Positions 46,050 to 60,203 of a stretch of DNA of 64,000 bases are shown here, piece after piece (the first letter of the stretch is position 1; each line of letters opens with the position of its first letter). The position numbers and the translations under genes are program-made. A model generated the notes under the pieces. It was not told the origin of the DNA. It was given only the letters and a program-made list of their open reading frames with translations, and searched no databases. Source of the stretch: Zygnema cylindricum (Eukaryota; Streptophyta; Zygnematophyceae; Zygnematales; Zygnemataceae); the NCBI GenBank assembly GCA_037447655.1, contig JBBHKE010001099.1:61818-125817 (forward strand). Direction: 5' to 3'.

Positions 46050-48963
46050 AATATGTTTTCCCGCTCCCTCCGATTGGCCCCCAGGCCCCCAATTCGGCGG
46101 CCAGACTTTCCGCCCTCGAGACTGGCCTCTTAGTGGAAGCTACCGTGACGTGACAAACTTTCAATAGTGGTCTCTGGGGTGCATTAATCTCCTTTATATC
46201 TCACGTTTGACTCTTGGTTTTCATATATTCAGTAACCAGTCAGGTGACAAAAAGAAAAAAAAAAAAAGATAAATAATGTAAGGGTTTCGTAACCTACATG
46301 ATTATATTTCAATTCGAGTCTTCACCATTATAATATGAGAAGACAACAAGAGAGCGGAAAAAAACAAGAATGCATACAAACACACCATTATTTTATTTTC
46401 TCGTTTACTTCCTTGCCCTCCTTTCTCCATTTTCTCTCCCCTCTTCCACTTCACCACTCTTTTTTCCCCGCACAATACTTTTTACCCTCCACCTAAAAAT
46501 GTATATTCTTCCTTCAATCCCATCGTTTTCCATATGCTTTCTCTTGATTGATTGACCATATTAGGCAACACATCTATGCTACTTCTCCCTCGCCCACCTC
46601 ATCCACCCCAATCTCAGAACCAAAACTCTAAATGTTTACAATGCCTTGATTGTCAACATTATTTCACTTTGCGGTTGCGGCCGGTTATTCTCGCAATGCA
46701 AAGAACAATTGACGTTTCGTAGCCCCTTAGCAGTCCTTCGAGTACCCTTCACCATGCCCAACGGACGAGGATCGGGCTTGTTTTTGCAATATTCGTGTCT
46801 TTGGAGCTTGTGGTTTTTGGGATCCCCTCGTCCTAGGCTAAACACCTGCATCCTTTAATCGTGCTTACTTTGGTAAAATGTGCCCTTCGCCTCTTTTATC
46901 CCACATTCTCATTCTCCTTCATGTCTCTCTATGTTTTTGTCCTAGCACCCCATAGGGGCCGTGGTGGAGCCCGATAGAGTATGGTTGGTTGTAGAAATTT
47001 TGTTCAACGGGATCGAAAGGCCTATGTCGAAGACAAAGGTCGCCTTTCTCGTGTGTCTTGTACAACCTACCGCCCACCTCCTTTTGCGGATGTCCCATCC
47101 TCTTGTCAACACGTTGTTTGTTTGGGCAATGTTGGTGATCTTTCCATTTATTGGACCATTTATCCATGCTCCTTCGAGGATAAGCGCTTCATTCGGGGCT
47201 CCCATCCCTTGTCCCTTTACATCGTTACCTTTGAGCTTAAAAAACTTACTGATCAAGATGCTTTCGTTGAGACATTTGCCACTTCTCCCCATCCCAGATC
47301 CCTTTGGCACGATTTATACGTTATTTCGCGAGTTCTTGCCCCCTAAGTAGAGTGTTATGGGCTTTGACGTGTTTTTTTCGAGTTTGTTCTTATGTTGGCC
47401 AATTGAGGGGGTTGTGAAGGGGCAGTTTACGACATTTAGGTTGAATTGAATTTCCATCCGAATTGGTCGATCATCGAGGTTGGTGTTTAAAATATTTTCA
47501 ACACAAGGGATCGAGACGTTAATGTTTTAAGTTTTATAAGTGACCAGTTGTCCAGCTTGTGTGAGCCTTTTATTCTTTGACGAATAGCCTCCCGTTCTCG
47601 ATTGATGGTGTTTTGGTTTCTCCGTCCTTGGGCACTAACACTCGTCAAGTCGACGCCGTTGGAGGACCTTTATTAACCCTTGCTCAATACCATGCCCTTT
47701 TATCTTTTCCTTCAACATTCCCTTCCTGCTTTATCCCTTCAATAGTGGACGGGAGACATATCCTCGCTCGTATGGAGCAAGTCCAATCGGTCTGTAATTG
47801 TTCAATATCTTAAGATTTTAGTTCAACCCTCTAAGCGTGTTCTTTAATCACCTTCCCACACTCCTTTTCCTCCCACTCTTGGTTTCCAAACCCCCACTCC
47901 TTACATTCATGGGTTGTGGTGCCCGCTCTACTCGAGTACCTTTTTTGACATGGTTTGTGGATTTTGCTCGCCATAGTGATTTGTCAAACGTGGAGGACTT
48001 TTCGAACTTGCCAGCCCTCTATTGGCTTTTGCTCTTTTGACTTGATGTTATACACACTGCCCTTCCTACCTCTTGAAGTTTCTTCGATTCGCGAGCTTCA
48101 TATCATTGGCGAAAGTTCACTAGATTTTTAACCTCAAGGTCAAAAAAAATATCGTGTGCCAAAGTCAAATCTCAAGTGGGTATAACAAACGATGAAGTAA
48201 AGCGCAAGATCATTTCCAAGATTCTTTTCAAATAAGCCTTCTGAGGGGAAAAAAAGAAATTGGCACCTTCAACAAGAAAAAATCGGGCATGACTTCTCAA
48301 GTTATACTCCTCTATTTCGATTGTCTCCTATAGGTCAACATTGATTGATAGCAAATATAGTAGCCAACAAAACTGTGCAATTGCATGTAAACTTTTGAGT
48401 TACTGTTGCCATTTTCTTGTAAAAGATTTTTATACAAATAGCTATAAACTGAGCTTCAAAAGAAACAATTGCAAGCATCCAATCATACTATTAAGCAAAG
48501 TCATCAAAACCAGCTCTGCAACATAGTGCCTCTCACAACGGTCATGTAACAAAATGCATCTCTAAATCACAATATTAATACACAAGTCCAAGGAGAATGG
48601 CCGGTTGGGACATACAATGGAAATTTGATGCTAAACTCGGAGCTCAGGTTGCTTTATCAGCTTTTTGACCACATACTGGCTCTAGAATTACAACTTCCAA
48701 TGCAAATACAGCTGACATTGGACGAAAACTCTTCGCCTCCACTTTCTCCACAATGGCTATAAACCAATCACAACCCAGGATATCATGCATCGCAAACATG
48801 ACAAGGAACCACATAAAACACGGGATGAATGCTCGAAAATGAAATTTGAAATTAGGAGTGAACAGCATTCCTTTTGACCTACCATCCTATGCCTGGCAGT
48901 AAATATTCTCTCGACTCTGTCTCCCTACAAACGCACAGGATGTGCGTCCACCGTTTGTGACAG
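46050..48963. other. Intergenic region with decayed coding-like sequence, no gene called
   Basis: At 46640-48040 the plus strand shows stretches of protein-like frame separated by many stops (46961-47350, 47577-47813, 47837-48040), with overlapping frames on both strands. No known motif stands out. I regard it as a degraded element or pseudogene of unknown type. 48041-48963 shows nothing beyond the 3' flank of the next gene. Confidence 0.3.
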
Positions 48964-51900
48964 TTAGTCACGTTTTGGCCGTCGATGCTTCTTGTGGCCC
49001 GGTGCCGACTTCTCGTGTTTAGCCGCACCACTTTTCTTGGGCCCACTGCACAATACATTTTCTTTTTTTTAAGGATCTTGCAATCCATTGATTATCTTGT
49101 TATGTTCAATATAAACAAAAGTTCCTGAGTCGTCATTTCAAAGAATGGCATTTGCACAATGCTCACGGAGTCGGTAATTGAAGATGTAATTCGTATGTTA
49201 TGCCAGTCTTCACACAACAACTTCCATGTTTATTTATTTATTCAATTAGAATTAACTTACACTAAATCCTATGTTGGCAACTAATAGTGTTAGCACTTTA
49301 TTAAAATAACTACACCAAATCATGTATTGGCATGTGGCTCCTTATAGGCCACTACACTAAATAGTGTTGTTCACATTAATTTATGAATTTGGGTCAAGGA
49401 AACATCAAATACGCAAAATTAACTGTATTGTGTACCACTCACCGTAAAACTGGCCAGGTAAACATGAGGACAAGCAAGAGGGGCAGCACCAGCAGTGCTG
49501 TCGCCTGCTCCACCCCACCATATACCAGACTTCTTTCAGTCCAGAAACTCGCTAACACCATATCTTTTATTGCTTTTTTAAAGAGACAGCTTGCGAAGTT
49601 AGTGCTGCGAAAAAAGTCCAAAAGTTTAGGCATGTAAAAAAACAGACCAGAAATGATGTGGCTTCCTCACTCAAAGAGCCTCCGTGCTCCTCTACAGCTG
49701 CCTTTACTCGTGACTGAAGGTGTTCATGATAGGCAACCGTGGTACTGCGAATCTTGACCACAGAAGGCGTGATGGCAGTCTTGAACTTCGCCAAGTGAGG
49801 GTCTACTGCTTCATTGACAGCCTGGCAGGTGACAACTGAGCCATGTCATGGAATGAAGAACAATACATGGAATGGAAAAGAAACAAGTGTCTTCTGTCGA
49901 CATGGAACATCAGATTACTTTTGCTTCGTGTCCAATCACGAACAAGAAAAACTGTTTCCGGAAAGGATGGCTGTAACAAACCTTCACATACGGTTCACTG
50001 ATCTTCGCGACGGTCTGGACATGGGGCTCAAGAAAGGTCGAGGCCACCTTGTATCCGTGCTGAGCGTTCCTCTTCACAGTCTCCACATGGGGCTTCAAAG
50101 CGGTGCTAGTTTGAATCCAGTATTTCTCTGCAACAGGGGCCAGTTTCTGTGGACAGGACACAAGAAACACCTCTTAAGCTACACAACGAAACATGAATAA
50201 CACTCACTGAGTGCCGGTTTTTGTTGCCCTCTGACCACAAAATATCGTTAATAATAATAATTGTTTTTTCTTAAAGTTAATTCTTTAACAGTTCAAAAAC
50301 AGCCAGGTCAATCTGAACACTGAATTAGAATCATACACCCCACACTAATAATTTCTTATATAAAAATTCGCTGTGTACAGCCTTGTCTAGAGAAGCCCCT
50401 CATCCTTGTCAAGGATGAAAGGACGATGAGTTTCCTAAGGATAACTTTCGGGACTCTAAGTTAACTTCCTGAGGTCTGGCAGCATATTAGTTGTAATTGA
50501 CATCTCTATCGAAGTAAAGCAAAAAATAATATTAGTTCAGATTTAACTTTTATGATACCAATAAAAGTACGAAGTAATAAGTGTAACTAACTCTACATAG
50601 CCAATGTGCCTGGTGCGCATATTGCAAAAGAGGAGAGGGGAAAAGATGGGGGATGTTAAGGAGTGGCCCTGTGAGGTTGTAAGTATAACATGTCAGAGTC
50701 CTATTCTATAACGTGGCATCCTGACCTATTCAGACAAGATTCGTTCAATCCAAGGCAGTCAATAGGATGCCCTTCAACCATAAATTTCTTCTCCACAAAA
50801 GGAAGCCTTATCAGAAGAGGAAGGTAATCTCAATGTTCTTGTCTGGAAATAAAACACTGTGTACAAGCTCACCCACCCAAATCTCTCACCTTATGCTGCT
50901 GAACCACAAACTCGGTGACTGGTTTGAGGGCAACACGAGCTGATCCTGCCGCACGGACAGTGGCCTGCCAAAAAAAAGAAGAGCCAGATTGAGAGAGAGA
51001 AAAAAAAATTACTCACCTAGAATTAACGATTAGGGAGAATGAGAACTAATCATCCGGTCAGCTCATCCCCCATTCGGCTTGCACCGTTCACAGCTATATC
51101 TCGAACTAGTACTCAACCCAGCGCATAATCAATAAACACTGACTTTTTGTAATTTTTTTGTCAAGGCCCTTGGAAAGAAAATCCTGGTTAAGACCCGTAT
51201 AACCTGTACGGTCGGATTTTTGCTCCATGGTTACGGTATTTACCTTAAAATCTATGACAAAGTGCATCAATGATCGTATGATTCCGATAGTAAAACGCGA
51301 CTTCAACGGCAAGTGTGATAGATGGTGTTTCTAAATTCCGTATGCATGAATGGAAAAACACGAATTTGAAAATAAAATGACCAAATATGCACATTGATCT
51401 CTATCAAGGTGCATAATGACTTCAGCTCTATTTGCTTCATCAAAATTTTGCATTTATGAAACGTATCCCCTTCATCAATAACTTATGTGAAAAGCACCGT
51501 CCCCTCCTACACGATAAAAACTGATTTCCAAAACCACTTTTGGTAAATGACAAGGGCCACGAACAATGAACAATTACTTTTCGAAGAGCTAAAGATGGAA
51601 AAATGGACATCACAATTTCAGGAAAGCCCAGATATTGCTCACTAATGTTAGTGTACGTTTGTGAACAAGATTATAAATGTGTTGCCATTGTTCACCAGTG
51701 TTTGATGATAAACCTCTCCAACATTAAACATCCCATACTAACACATAATATGTACTAACCAATCTAGCTAATTCACCGTCAGTAAAATACACTGCCCATT
51801 GGTATTAGTGCCAAGGAATTATTAGTGTAAATGTGAAATAAAACATGTATAATAGTACTTTACTGTCGGGAGAGGTGGCGGCTTGTAGTCCACTCCCTTA

Positions 51901-54900
51901 AATATAATATTATAAGCACTATTATTGTGCATTTTGGTCAACAAAAACCGAGACTGAACCAACAGCAGTGGTGACACATCAACTCTCACTGTGTGTAATT
52001 CACTGCATGCTCTACCGCTCGCATGGATGAAGTCAGGAAGATATTACCACTTGGCTATGTGAGTTTCAGCATGTGAAATAGAGAGAGTTGAGAGATGATA
52101 GGAGGCAGAGAGACAGGGTAGAGGGAGAAAAAGAGGGGGGCGGGGAGAGAGAGAGGGAGAGAGAGGGCGGAGCAAGAAGGAGAGGGGGAGAGAGGGAGAG
52201 AGGGGAGAGAGGGGAGAGAGAGGGGACGAGAAAGGGAGAAAGGTGGTGACATACCGCCTTAGCTGTTTCCAGATGTGGCGATGCCCATTTCTTTGTGTCA
52301 GCAGTCACCTTTAAAGCCTGCATATTGGGCAACGGAAGACTGGAACGGCTATGATTACAATTTTGAAACAAACAAAAACTAAACCCCATGCACGAGAAAT
52401 GGAACAATAACAGGCATCCAGGAGACTACCCTTGAGGAAATATTACCACTAACTAAAACACCTTAGGCTCCCTGCTCAAAAAGTGTGAGGATCCTTACCT
52501 TCTTCTTCAAATGTGAAACAGTGGGCTCTCCGTGTGTTTTCCAATGAAAAGCAGCATGACTCTGCTTATCCACAATATACATCCCTCTTAGTAACTCAAT
52601 ATTTAGCCACAAACAGACCTTCCAGCGTAAGCATTTCCTTAAAAGGGAGCTTCGAAAAATAAATGACGACAACAGATCAAAGTTAACACCTCCAAGGTTC
52701 AATGCACTGTTGAGATACGGAACTGAAGAACTTGATCTATCCTGACAGTTGTTCGTGCAAAATTCATGAGCATACCTGGAGTACGCTAAGCTTCTTCAGC
52801 GCCCACGGGGGAAGCACATGGCCTGACAACTATCCAACCCAGCAAATCCACCCATAGTTTAGTTGTAAGTCTACATTTCTGAGGACTATGCCCGACCCTT
52901 AGAACCGGAACTCATTGTGAAATGCACGATGAAAGAAATTAGTCAGTCTCAAATTCAGGAACTACATTACAACCAGCTGAATTTATCAGCCCATAGAAAA
53001 AGCCAAGCTCACATTTATAAAGGTAGCAACAAAAAAACGTATGGATTTTCCCTAGAGCAGTTATAAGCCATGCGATAGACTGTTCTGACATACCCACAGT
53101 TTCAAATTTTGCTTATTACAACCTCGAAGTGGACATTCAAAAGAGGTACAACATGTACTAGCTTACCTGTCCAAGCTCAAGTGCTTTCGCTGCAACTTCT
53201 TGCTCCACTTTGAGCACTTCCTTCTGAACCAATTAACCAGAACACAAGGAAAACACAAGGTAAAAATTAAAGCAGCAACTTTCTCAGACAATTTGCATAG
53301 GAGCTATCATAGTGACGTCTATGCATGCAACACTTGTCTGTCATAGCTTTCCAAACAGTTGTAATAGTATGGTCACTGTCTGTAATATGATAGAAGCTTC
53401 AAACACAATACCTGCATGTTGCGTATTAATTGAATTAGAATACGGTATAACGCAATTTCGATACATCGAATTATCGACAAGCTAACCTGACCGGTAAGTG
53501 TAGAAAACCTAGCACATAAATTTTTACGTAAAAATCTTGACTGGAAATCGTCTTAAATTCTGCGTAAAAGACTAAAATAAAAATCCAGTTACAAAGTCTA
53601 GCATTTGGTACACGCAAAGTCTTCCCTACTAAAAATTGGGAATTCGTTACTGTACAATTGCGTACCTTAATAGGCGAAAAAAAAATTCAGCCTAGACGGC
53701 TTGAGAAACAAAATGTATAAATAGTACAGAAACAAATGTATGGATACTTATTATATTGATATTTCACGATAAACGGCAATAGCACCCATTGGCTCGATAT
53801 ATCTATTATCGAGACCCTTCAAGAAAGTACAAAACCTGTTCAATATGCATCACTAATATCTGCAATTCTCTCCTCCACAAGTATAATCCTCATTCCCTCC
53901 AGTTAACTTATCCTGCTTATCTCTGGCTAAACTATGCTGGTAATGGAGACTTTATTTATAGATTTACAGACTCCGTAATTACAAAAATTTCTAAATAGAA
54001 ATTGCCAGACCTTTATAATGCAGAGAAAACTAGAGGCCAGGAACACTCACCCGTGCATCTATCAAGGCCTCCTCTGACTCCTTCAAGCTTGATTTGCACA
54101 CCTTGACACCCTGATCAGCATAACCATCAAATAATGACTCTCTTCAATTTTGACATTATAAAAGAAACATATGAAAAAATATGCCGAAAAAACCAGCAAC
54201 ATGCCAACTATGTCCATTCAAAAAACATCTCTGACAGAGAACAGTTCGCCCCAAAACGCCACAACATGTCATCAAGTAAAGGATAGGATTCGAGACAGAG
54301 TGGCTTCATCTGCTTTATCATGATGTACAGCTACAAAGGACATCAAGATCCAGAGAGGTGAGTGGTGAACGTCATGGATCTTCTTACCACAAATAAATTT
54401 AGTCCAGGAGGAACGCTAGCAGCTGTTTGAAAACTCAATAATGGTAAATGCATCATATTGAAAACTTTTCGGAAAGCAGCAATACCTATCGCCATGGTCA
54501 ATATTCTCCCTTCTGGCATTGGTTTAAGCTGATCAAACCTTATTCCATAGAAACAAATTAAAACTCGGCTAACGAAGTTGGTCGTTTGACTTCTCTAGAA
54601 ATAATTACTCACCTCCTGAGCAGCTGTAACTTGTTTCTCCAGCGATGAAATTTGGGATTTGAGACTCTTCACCTCCGCATCCTGTCACATAAAAGCCCAC
54701 CCTTATTATAAAACATATTTTCTCAAAACCTCCCGGTGTTTACAAAGAGTTCCAAATATAACAAACACAAAGACAGATCCAAGTGACTCACAAGAGCATC
54801 CACTTTAGCCGCCTTTGCCTGAGCCGAATCAAGCTTTTTCTGTAAATCACCTCCTGATTGTGCCTGTGCCTGTCAACCCATCATTAGCACGTCTTATTGT

Positions 54901-57900
54901 TGTTTGCCAATGGTGAAAGTTTTGACTAGTGAAAACAGTCGGTGTTCTTCCCATTGTGCATGTAACACCCCATTAAAGTTTCCGGATAATATATTTTACA
55001 TTAATGGATGAAACAAGTGAAACTGAAAGGACAGGATAGAAATCATTAAGGCTTGAATCCATCGTGGTGTCACTGTTGCTGCATCTCAGTGCCTACTAGC
55101 CGAAGCAACTTTGCTACTTCAATGAAGAGCTAGTCGCATATATTCAATAACAAAAAACGCTTCTCAAACTAAAAATCACCGGCAAACTATCTGAGTATAT
55201 TTTTTAGCTAAACAATCTCAGGCCTCAAATATAGCCTCTACATTCCTGAGATTCTTGAGACACAAAACGGAAGGACGAGAATTCACTAGAAAATGCACAA
55301 TTGTACTTGCTTCTTGTTTCGAGTATGAACCAGACATTCGAACTATTGACCTACTTCATTCACACAAATTAACGCCATAGCCGGATCATCATAAAAATAC
55401 TGTCATCCACAAAATTTCAGAGGCTTTTTGGACATTTGGGACCTGGACCCAGAAACAGGAGGGCACAGGGCAGCAGTTACCGAGTCTAAATGTGGAAAAT
55501 TTACATAAAGTCCAGCCACAAGCTCAAGCAATACCATTCACACGTCCATGGAGGATGCCTGTGAGAAGCAGTATTACCGGAAATACACTCAATAACTCCA
55601 ACGCGCAGAAGCTTCTAGTACCATGCTTTCACCTAATGTGCAGAAATGTCCTGCCTCAATCATTCTACACAATAAGGAAGACATGCAAGACCGACTGGAA
55701 AACGATCCACACCTTTGAATCCTTCAGAGCTGCTTCTGATTTCGCTAGTTTTGCCTTCAATCCTTCCACCTCCTCAGCAAGCTGCACAAGAAAGTGCAAA
55801 GTACAGATCAGAAGGTAACAAAAATACATTTTCGTGTACATTCTGAAGGGTTGTGTTGCAATATGACTAACTGCCTTCAATTTCTCAATCCAATTCACAA
55901 AGCCGGAACTTCAAATATGCTCACAGTCCCTGCAGCGCTATTGAGTCAACAAAACTGCATTAAGTATGAGTAACCTATGCACAAGCACTATCTTGCTATT
56001 GCCCTTGGTGCCAGTCCATTTCGGCAATCCTTCCAACATGACTATTGGCGCACGCCAATATTTACCTCCTTAGCTTTTGCTTCTTTTTCCAAGCTACCTT
56101 CCTGCGCTCCCTTCAGCTCCTTCTCCTGTCATGCACAATCCGTCCGATTGTCTAATAAATTTCTAGAAGTCTTGTCATAGGCTCTACAAAATAGTTCGTC
56201 AGACAGAAACATTTTGGGTTCTAATAAATTCTAAAAACGGGACAATGCTATCTTGCAGCAAGCACATTGAACCATCTCCTTATTTTCAGCAATTAACTAC
56301 ATAATGAAGTAACCCATGACAACTAAATTACACCAACTAGAATGTCTATTAAAGAAAAAGACTTTGGTATTGCAAAATTACAAACAGTATAGAGCGCATT
56401 TGACCAACAAATGCAGAACGTCAAATCTTCAAATCACATCCATTTTGCTGGCATGCCAGTAAGTGAATAAAGTTACATGGTTTCCAATGTTCGTGCACGG
56501 ATACTTTTTCTTCAGTTTTTTGTTAATTGGTAAGTCAATGAAATATAAAAGTTAGATGTTGCGGCATCTAGAAGTCAATCTTGCAATATTTTGTTGATAC
56601 ATTTCATTAATTCAACCCAGGGATAAATCACAGTTAATATAAATATAAATAAAGCCCAGAACCACATCAGCAATATTCCCCTCCATATGCATACATAGCC
56701 AAAAAGTAGAAGCATTAACCCGTTTCCCTTTTGCAGGACTGCTAAGCCTGGTCATAAGGCTTCCAGTGCTTCAGACTGCTACTGTCCAACCATGTAGTGG
56801 ACCACTGGCAGTTCAGTCCAAATGCTGAAGTGAGTCAATGAGATCCCAATTATCAGCATGAGAAAAAATTGAGTCCAGAACCAGATGATTGATGGATTTT
56901 GAAACAGCTTCCCACATGTATTCTTAATTCATATTGTTTGTGATCGTGTCGTGTGATCGTTGTGAACAATGTCAAAGCCTATCAGTGCTTCCAGCAAACC
57001 AATTTCAGATAAACAGCAATACCTGCCATTCAAATATAGGATCTAAGGGCAAATCATACCAAACTATCCACTTTAGCCTGGGTTTCTTTCAATTGTGTTG
57101 TCATACTGGCTGCGGTAGAAACCTGCATACACCACAGCCAGAAATTTGTAACCGCCCGGACATAATTGTTTGATACCTTTGTGCTAAAAAAAAATTAGTA
57201 ACGCCAGCAGGGCATTACTCCGTGAAAATCCCAGAAGTCACAATGATTTGACTGCGAGTGTAGAACTGACCAGAAAGCTGCTGGCATCAATTCAATTTGA
57301 ATACAGAGACCATGAACACAGTCACCAGCAGAGAGAATTGCAAATAGACTCACATCAGCTTTTTTCAGTTCACTTTTCAATATAGCGATGAGGTTATCCT
57401 TCTCCGTCAGCGCAGCATCTGTACGCAAAAATAACAACTAGGCTCCCAATGAACAGTTGCAAAAATAAATGGGCTGAAGTGTTATATCAGTCAAGTTACA
57501 AGAACCTCTTCTTTGCCCACATAAGGCGGATGAGAAAAGGGCGGGACAGGTTATCTAGTATTTATGTGACATCTACACACCTCTTAACTACACGACGAAT
57601 TGATTTTACATAGACAGAAAATTTGGCATTTGTCCAACATAATGTGAGCTTTGTTGATTCTCCACAACAACAGTGGTGATAGTGTTGAATGTTTTTATTG
57701 GACAGCAGAATACATTGTCACAAATTTCGAAACACGAAACTCACCACAATGAAAATATATTCAAGTTAATGATTACGATAATCAAAGAGAGAAGCAAAAA
57801 AGGACTTCAAATTTGCACAAATTCTCCAGATACAACAATTTGTATCTATCTAAGGTGATGCCCCAAAAATTGTACTATCCTCCTCCCTTATCGATCTAGA

Positions 57901-58897
57901 TCAAATATGAAAACGATTTCATTGAATTTGCATCAGCAAATTGTAGATGAGATTCGTTCATTCTTGCCTTCACCAGTCAATATAGCCCCTCGTTTTCCAA
58001 GCAATTGCACAGAGTGCAGCTTTTAAATAAACCTTAATTGTTTAAACCTCCACTACAGACTGTTAACCTGCAAATAAAAAATGCTCAAGAAAAACTTGAA
58101 GATCCACTGAATATGCCATTTAGGACTAAAAAAAACTTTTTTATCACAAAAAGATTAATCCAGCAAGATGTAAAATGCTTCAAACAATAACAGCACACTT
58201 GAAAAAACTCTATATAGCGAATGCCAGATGGAGCCACGCATATGACTTTTCCCCTTCAACAACCTCTAAAACCTTGGCAGAAGAGCCCTGAAGCAACCAG
58301 TGATAGCATTAAGAAGTGAATTCCCCTATGAATGGCCACCAATCTCGTAAACTGAAATCAGAAATCTTAAGTTGAATGAAAGCAAGATCCATATCCATGT
58401 GCATATGTCGCCTCCCTCTCCCAGAATGAACAATGGTTGTTTATTGTTTAGAATCGAGCTACTTTTGAAAACCTGTGTGGATACAAACTAACTGACATCG
58501 ATTACACGTGTGAACTGACATGCAGTGAGGAAAAAAATCATATAGATTCGAGCAATTCAAGTGTAAGACTACCGAAAAAGAAACTCAGAGTTAGAAAACA
58601 ATCTTATCATCCACCGTCTCCCCAATTTCCAGGTACTTTCTCCCTAAAATACAGTATAATCACTCTTCCAAGATTCTCACCAAGCTCCTTGACGCGTGTG
58701 ATTTCTTTCTCTAAGCTATCTGAAAGGCTCGCGGATTTGGTCTGTTCTTTGCTCAAACTAGCGGAGATACTAGTTGCATAATCCTCCCACTGCTTGGCGA
58801 GGGCATAAGCTTTGTCGTCTTCCACTTGGCCGACGACGCCATAAAAAAGGGCAAGGAAGACAGATGCGCAGAGCAGCCATGGGCTGCAAGCAACCAT
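48964..58897 (-). CDS. ER-targeted coiled-coil membrane protein (At4g31340/At2g24420-like)
   Basis: Minus exons: 58897-58681, 57418-57354, 57122-57060, 56125-56066, 55781-55713, 54869-54792, 54681-54613, 54110-54051, 53223-53167, 52829-52776, 52561-52499, 52317-52255, 50964-50890, 50146-49982, 49821-49648, about 49540-49443, and 49045-48964; roughly 500 aa. Met at 58897 starts a signal peptide (WLLCASVFLALFYGVVG). Small exons then encode heptad-rich coiled coil (LAEEVEGLKAKLAKSEAALK). Next come HVLPPWALKKLSVLQ, HWKTHGEPTV and repeated ALKPHVETV/FLEPHVQTV modules, one TM segment (ALLVLPLLLVLMF) and a basic tail (GHKKHRRPKRD). This order matches plant proteins annotated as myosin-heavy-chain-related; a lumenal coiled coil with a short cytosolic tail is predicted. 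The function is not established. The boundary of the TM exon is unresolved in phase. Confidence 0.9.
51785..51960. repeat. Diverged relative of the 4121-4320 element
   Basis: ACTGCCCATTGGTATTAGTG, later GGCTTGTAGTCCACTCCC and CACTATT match words inside the lipase-intron element (TAGTCCACTCCC, GACACTATTTT). It lies in the intron between exons at 52255 and 50964, and its second end is not clear. Confidence 0.4.
52080..52245. repeat. GA-rich purine tract in an intron
   Basis: Irregular (GA)n/(GGGAGA)n on the plus strand, so pyrimidine-rich on the coding strand, directly downstream of the donor at 52254. Minus frames through it (Ser/Leu/Pro) are low-complexity. Confidence 0.85.
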
Positions 58898-58914
58898 GGC
58901 TGATAAGGAGAAAT

Positions 58915-59065
58915 GAGCACTGTAGAAGAAAGAAAGAAAGAGAAAGGAAGATAAAGAAAGAGAAAGAGAGAGAGAAGAACGAAAGAGAGGGAAAGAAGAG
59001 AAAGAAAGAGAGAGAGAACAGAGAGAGAGAGGACGTGAGAGCAGAAAGTCAGAGAGAGAACGTCA
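58915..59065. promoter_or_regulatory. GAGA-rich 5' leader or promoter of the coiled-coil protein gene
   Basis: About 150 bp of (GAAA)n/(GAGA)n purine repeats on the plus strand (CT-rich on the gene strand) begin 20 bp upstream of the start codon. CT-rich leaders and GAGA motifs are common in plant promoters; a regulatory role is inference. Confidence 0.5.
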
Positions 59066-59387
59066 TAGAAATAGAATGTTCCATTTTATTAACATGGAGG
59101 AACTTAGTTTTGAAATTTCGGAAACTGCCAAGGCGGTAACCGGGTTTTGGTTCTTCCAATTCAGAACTTTACTGTAGTTTCCAATTAATCTACACTATTT
59201 CAAAGCCTTTCTCCATATCGAAACAATACACAATAATCGTTATTGGCGTGAATAACTAATATAGCACGGGATTCATTTGAAAAAGTTATTAGTTCTCGTT
59301 TAAGTTTGATCGACGTGGACGACTTTGGAGTGCTAACAAAGTCAGTGTTAAGAAGGAAACAATCAGGGTATTGTCCCCATGTGCAAA

Positions 59388-60203
59388 AGGGTACTTTCGC
59401 ATGTAACCGAAACTTAGTCTTGTTACTTTGATTTTTAGCGAAGATTCTCCGTACAACTCTCAGAGCATTCGGATGTAAACGCAAATAACTTGTTACTTAA
59501 AAATGTGACTTACGATGACGTGTACGAAACAATGTGACAGATGAAGTGAGGCGAAACTTTCACTTGGCTTCAATTTGAGGCGTCTCTCCGCACGCTGTAC
59601 AATTTTTGTGACTTCGTAATGTCCGTACGCCACATTGTCGACGTGTCGAAACTCTAAATTACCTTTCGCTGTCGCACAGAAATGCGGTTTCGTTTTTCTT
59701 TTTCCCACTTGCCGACAGGTGCCCAATGTTTTTCCAACGCCGTATGTGTGAAGACACGTGTGTTTGAGAGAGACGGCCCCTGTACTGAAATCAGCGCAAT
59801 GAAAACAGTACGCACAGGATGGAAACGTGCAGTGTAATTTTTTTTATTGGTTTACTCCACGCACAAAAATTGTAAAAAACTTCTGACACTTGCAACAGCG
59901 TCTGCCTATTCGCTCACCTTATTGGACTTTATTTCAAATCACCTCGCGAGGTGATTTTATTTAATTTTATGTAAAGTTTTAACATGTGCTGAAAGGACGC
60001 GAAAGTGGGTCGAAATGCGTTAGACGACAAGTTGCATCACGCTAGACGACAAACTATTGTACGTATAAAGTTAAAAGGTAACGCAACTTGTACGGTGGTA
60101 ATTTCTATTTTTTGGTACGGTTGCGGATTTTCTCGTTTTTTTCTAAGTTATGGAGGAAAACGACAGAAAATAACTGTAACTTTAGCACATGCGAAAGTAC
60201 CCT
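59388..60203. mobile_element. 816-bp TIR element with AGGGTACTTTCGCATGT ends
   Basis: The left end AGGGTACTTTCGCATGT and the right end ACATGCGAAAGTACCCT are perfect 17-bp inverted repeats. Inside is one minus frame at 59493-59726 (starting MGTCRQVGKRKT) with no known domain. The element looks non-autonomous. No target duplication is obvious. Confidence 0.75.

Noticed and set aside
46942-47350. Overlapping frames of 120-130 codons on both strands
   Set aside because: Mutually overlapping, no homology, and surrounded by stops; better explained as decayed sequence.
55840-55920. Extra exon (NWIEKLKA) of the coiled-coil gene
   Set aside because: No acceptable acceptor in phase, and the flanking exons already join cleanly.
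59493-59726. Minus frame of 77 codons as a transposase gene
   Set aside because: Too short and without catalytic motifs; lies inside a non-autonomous TIR element.
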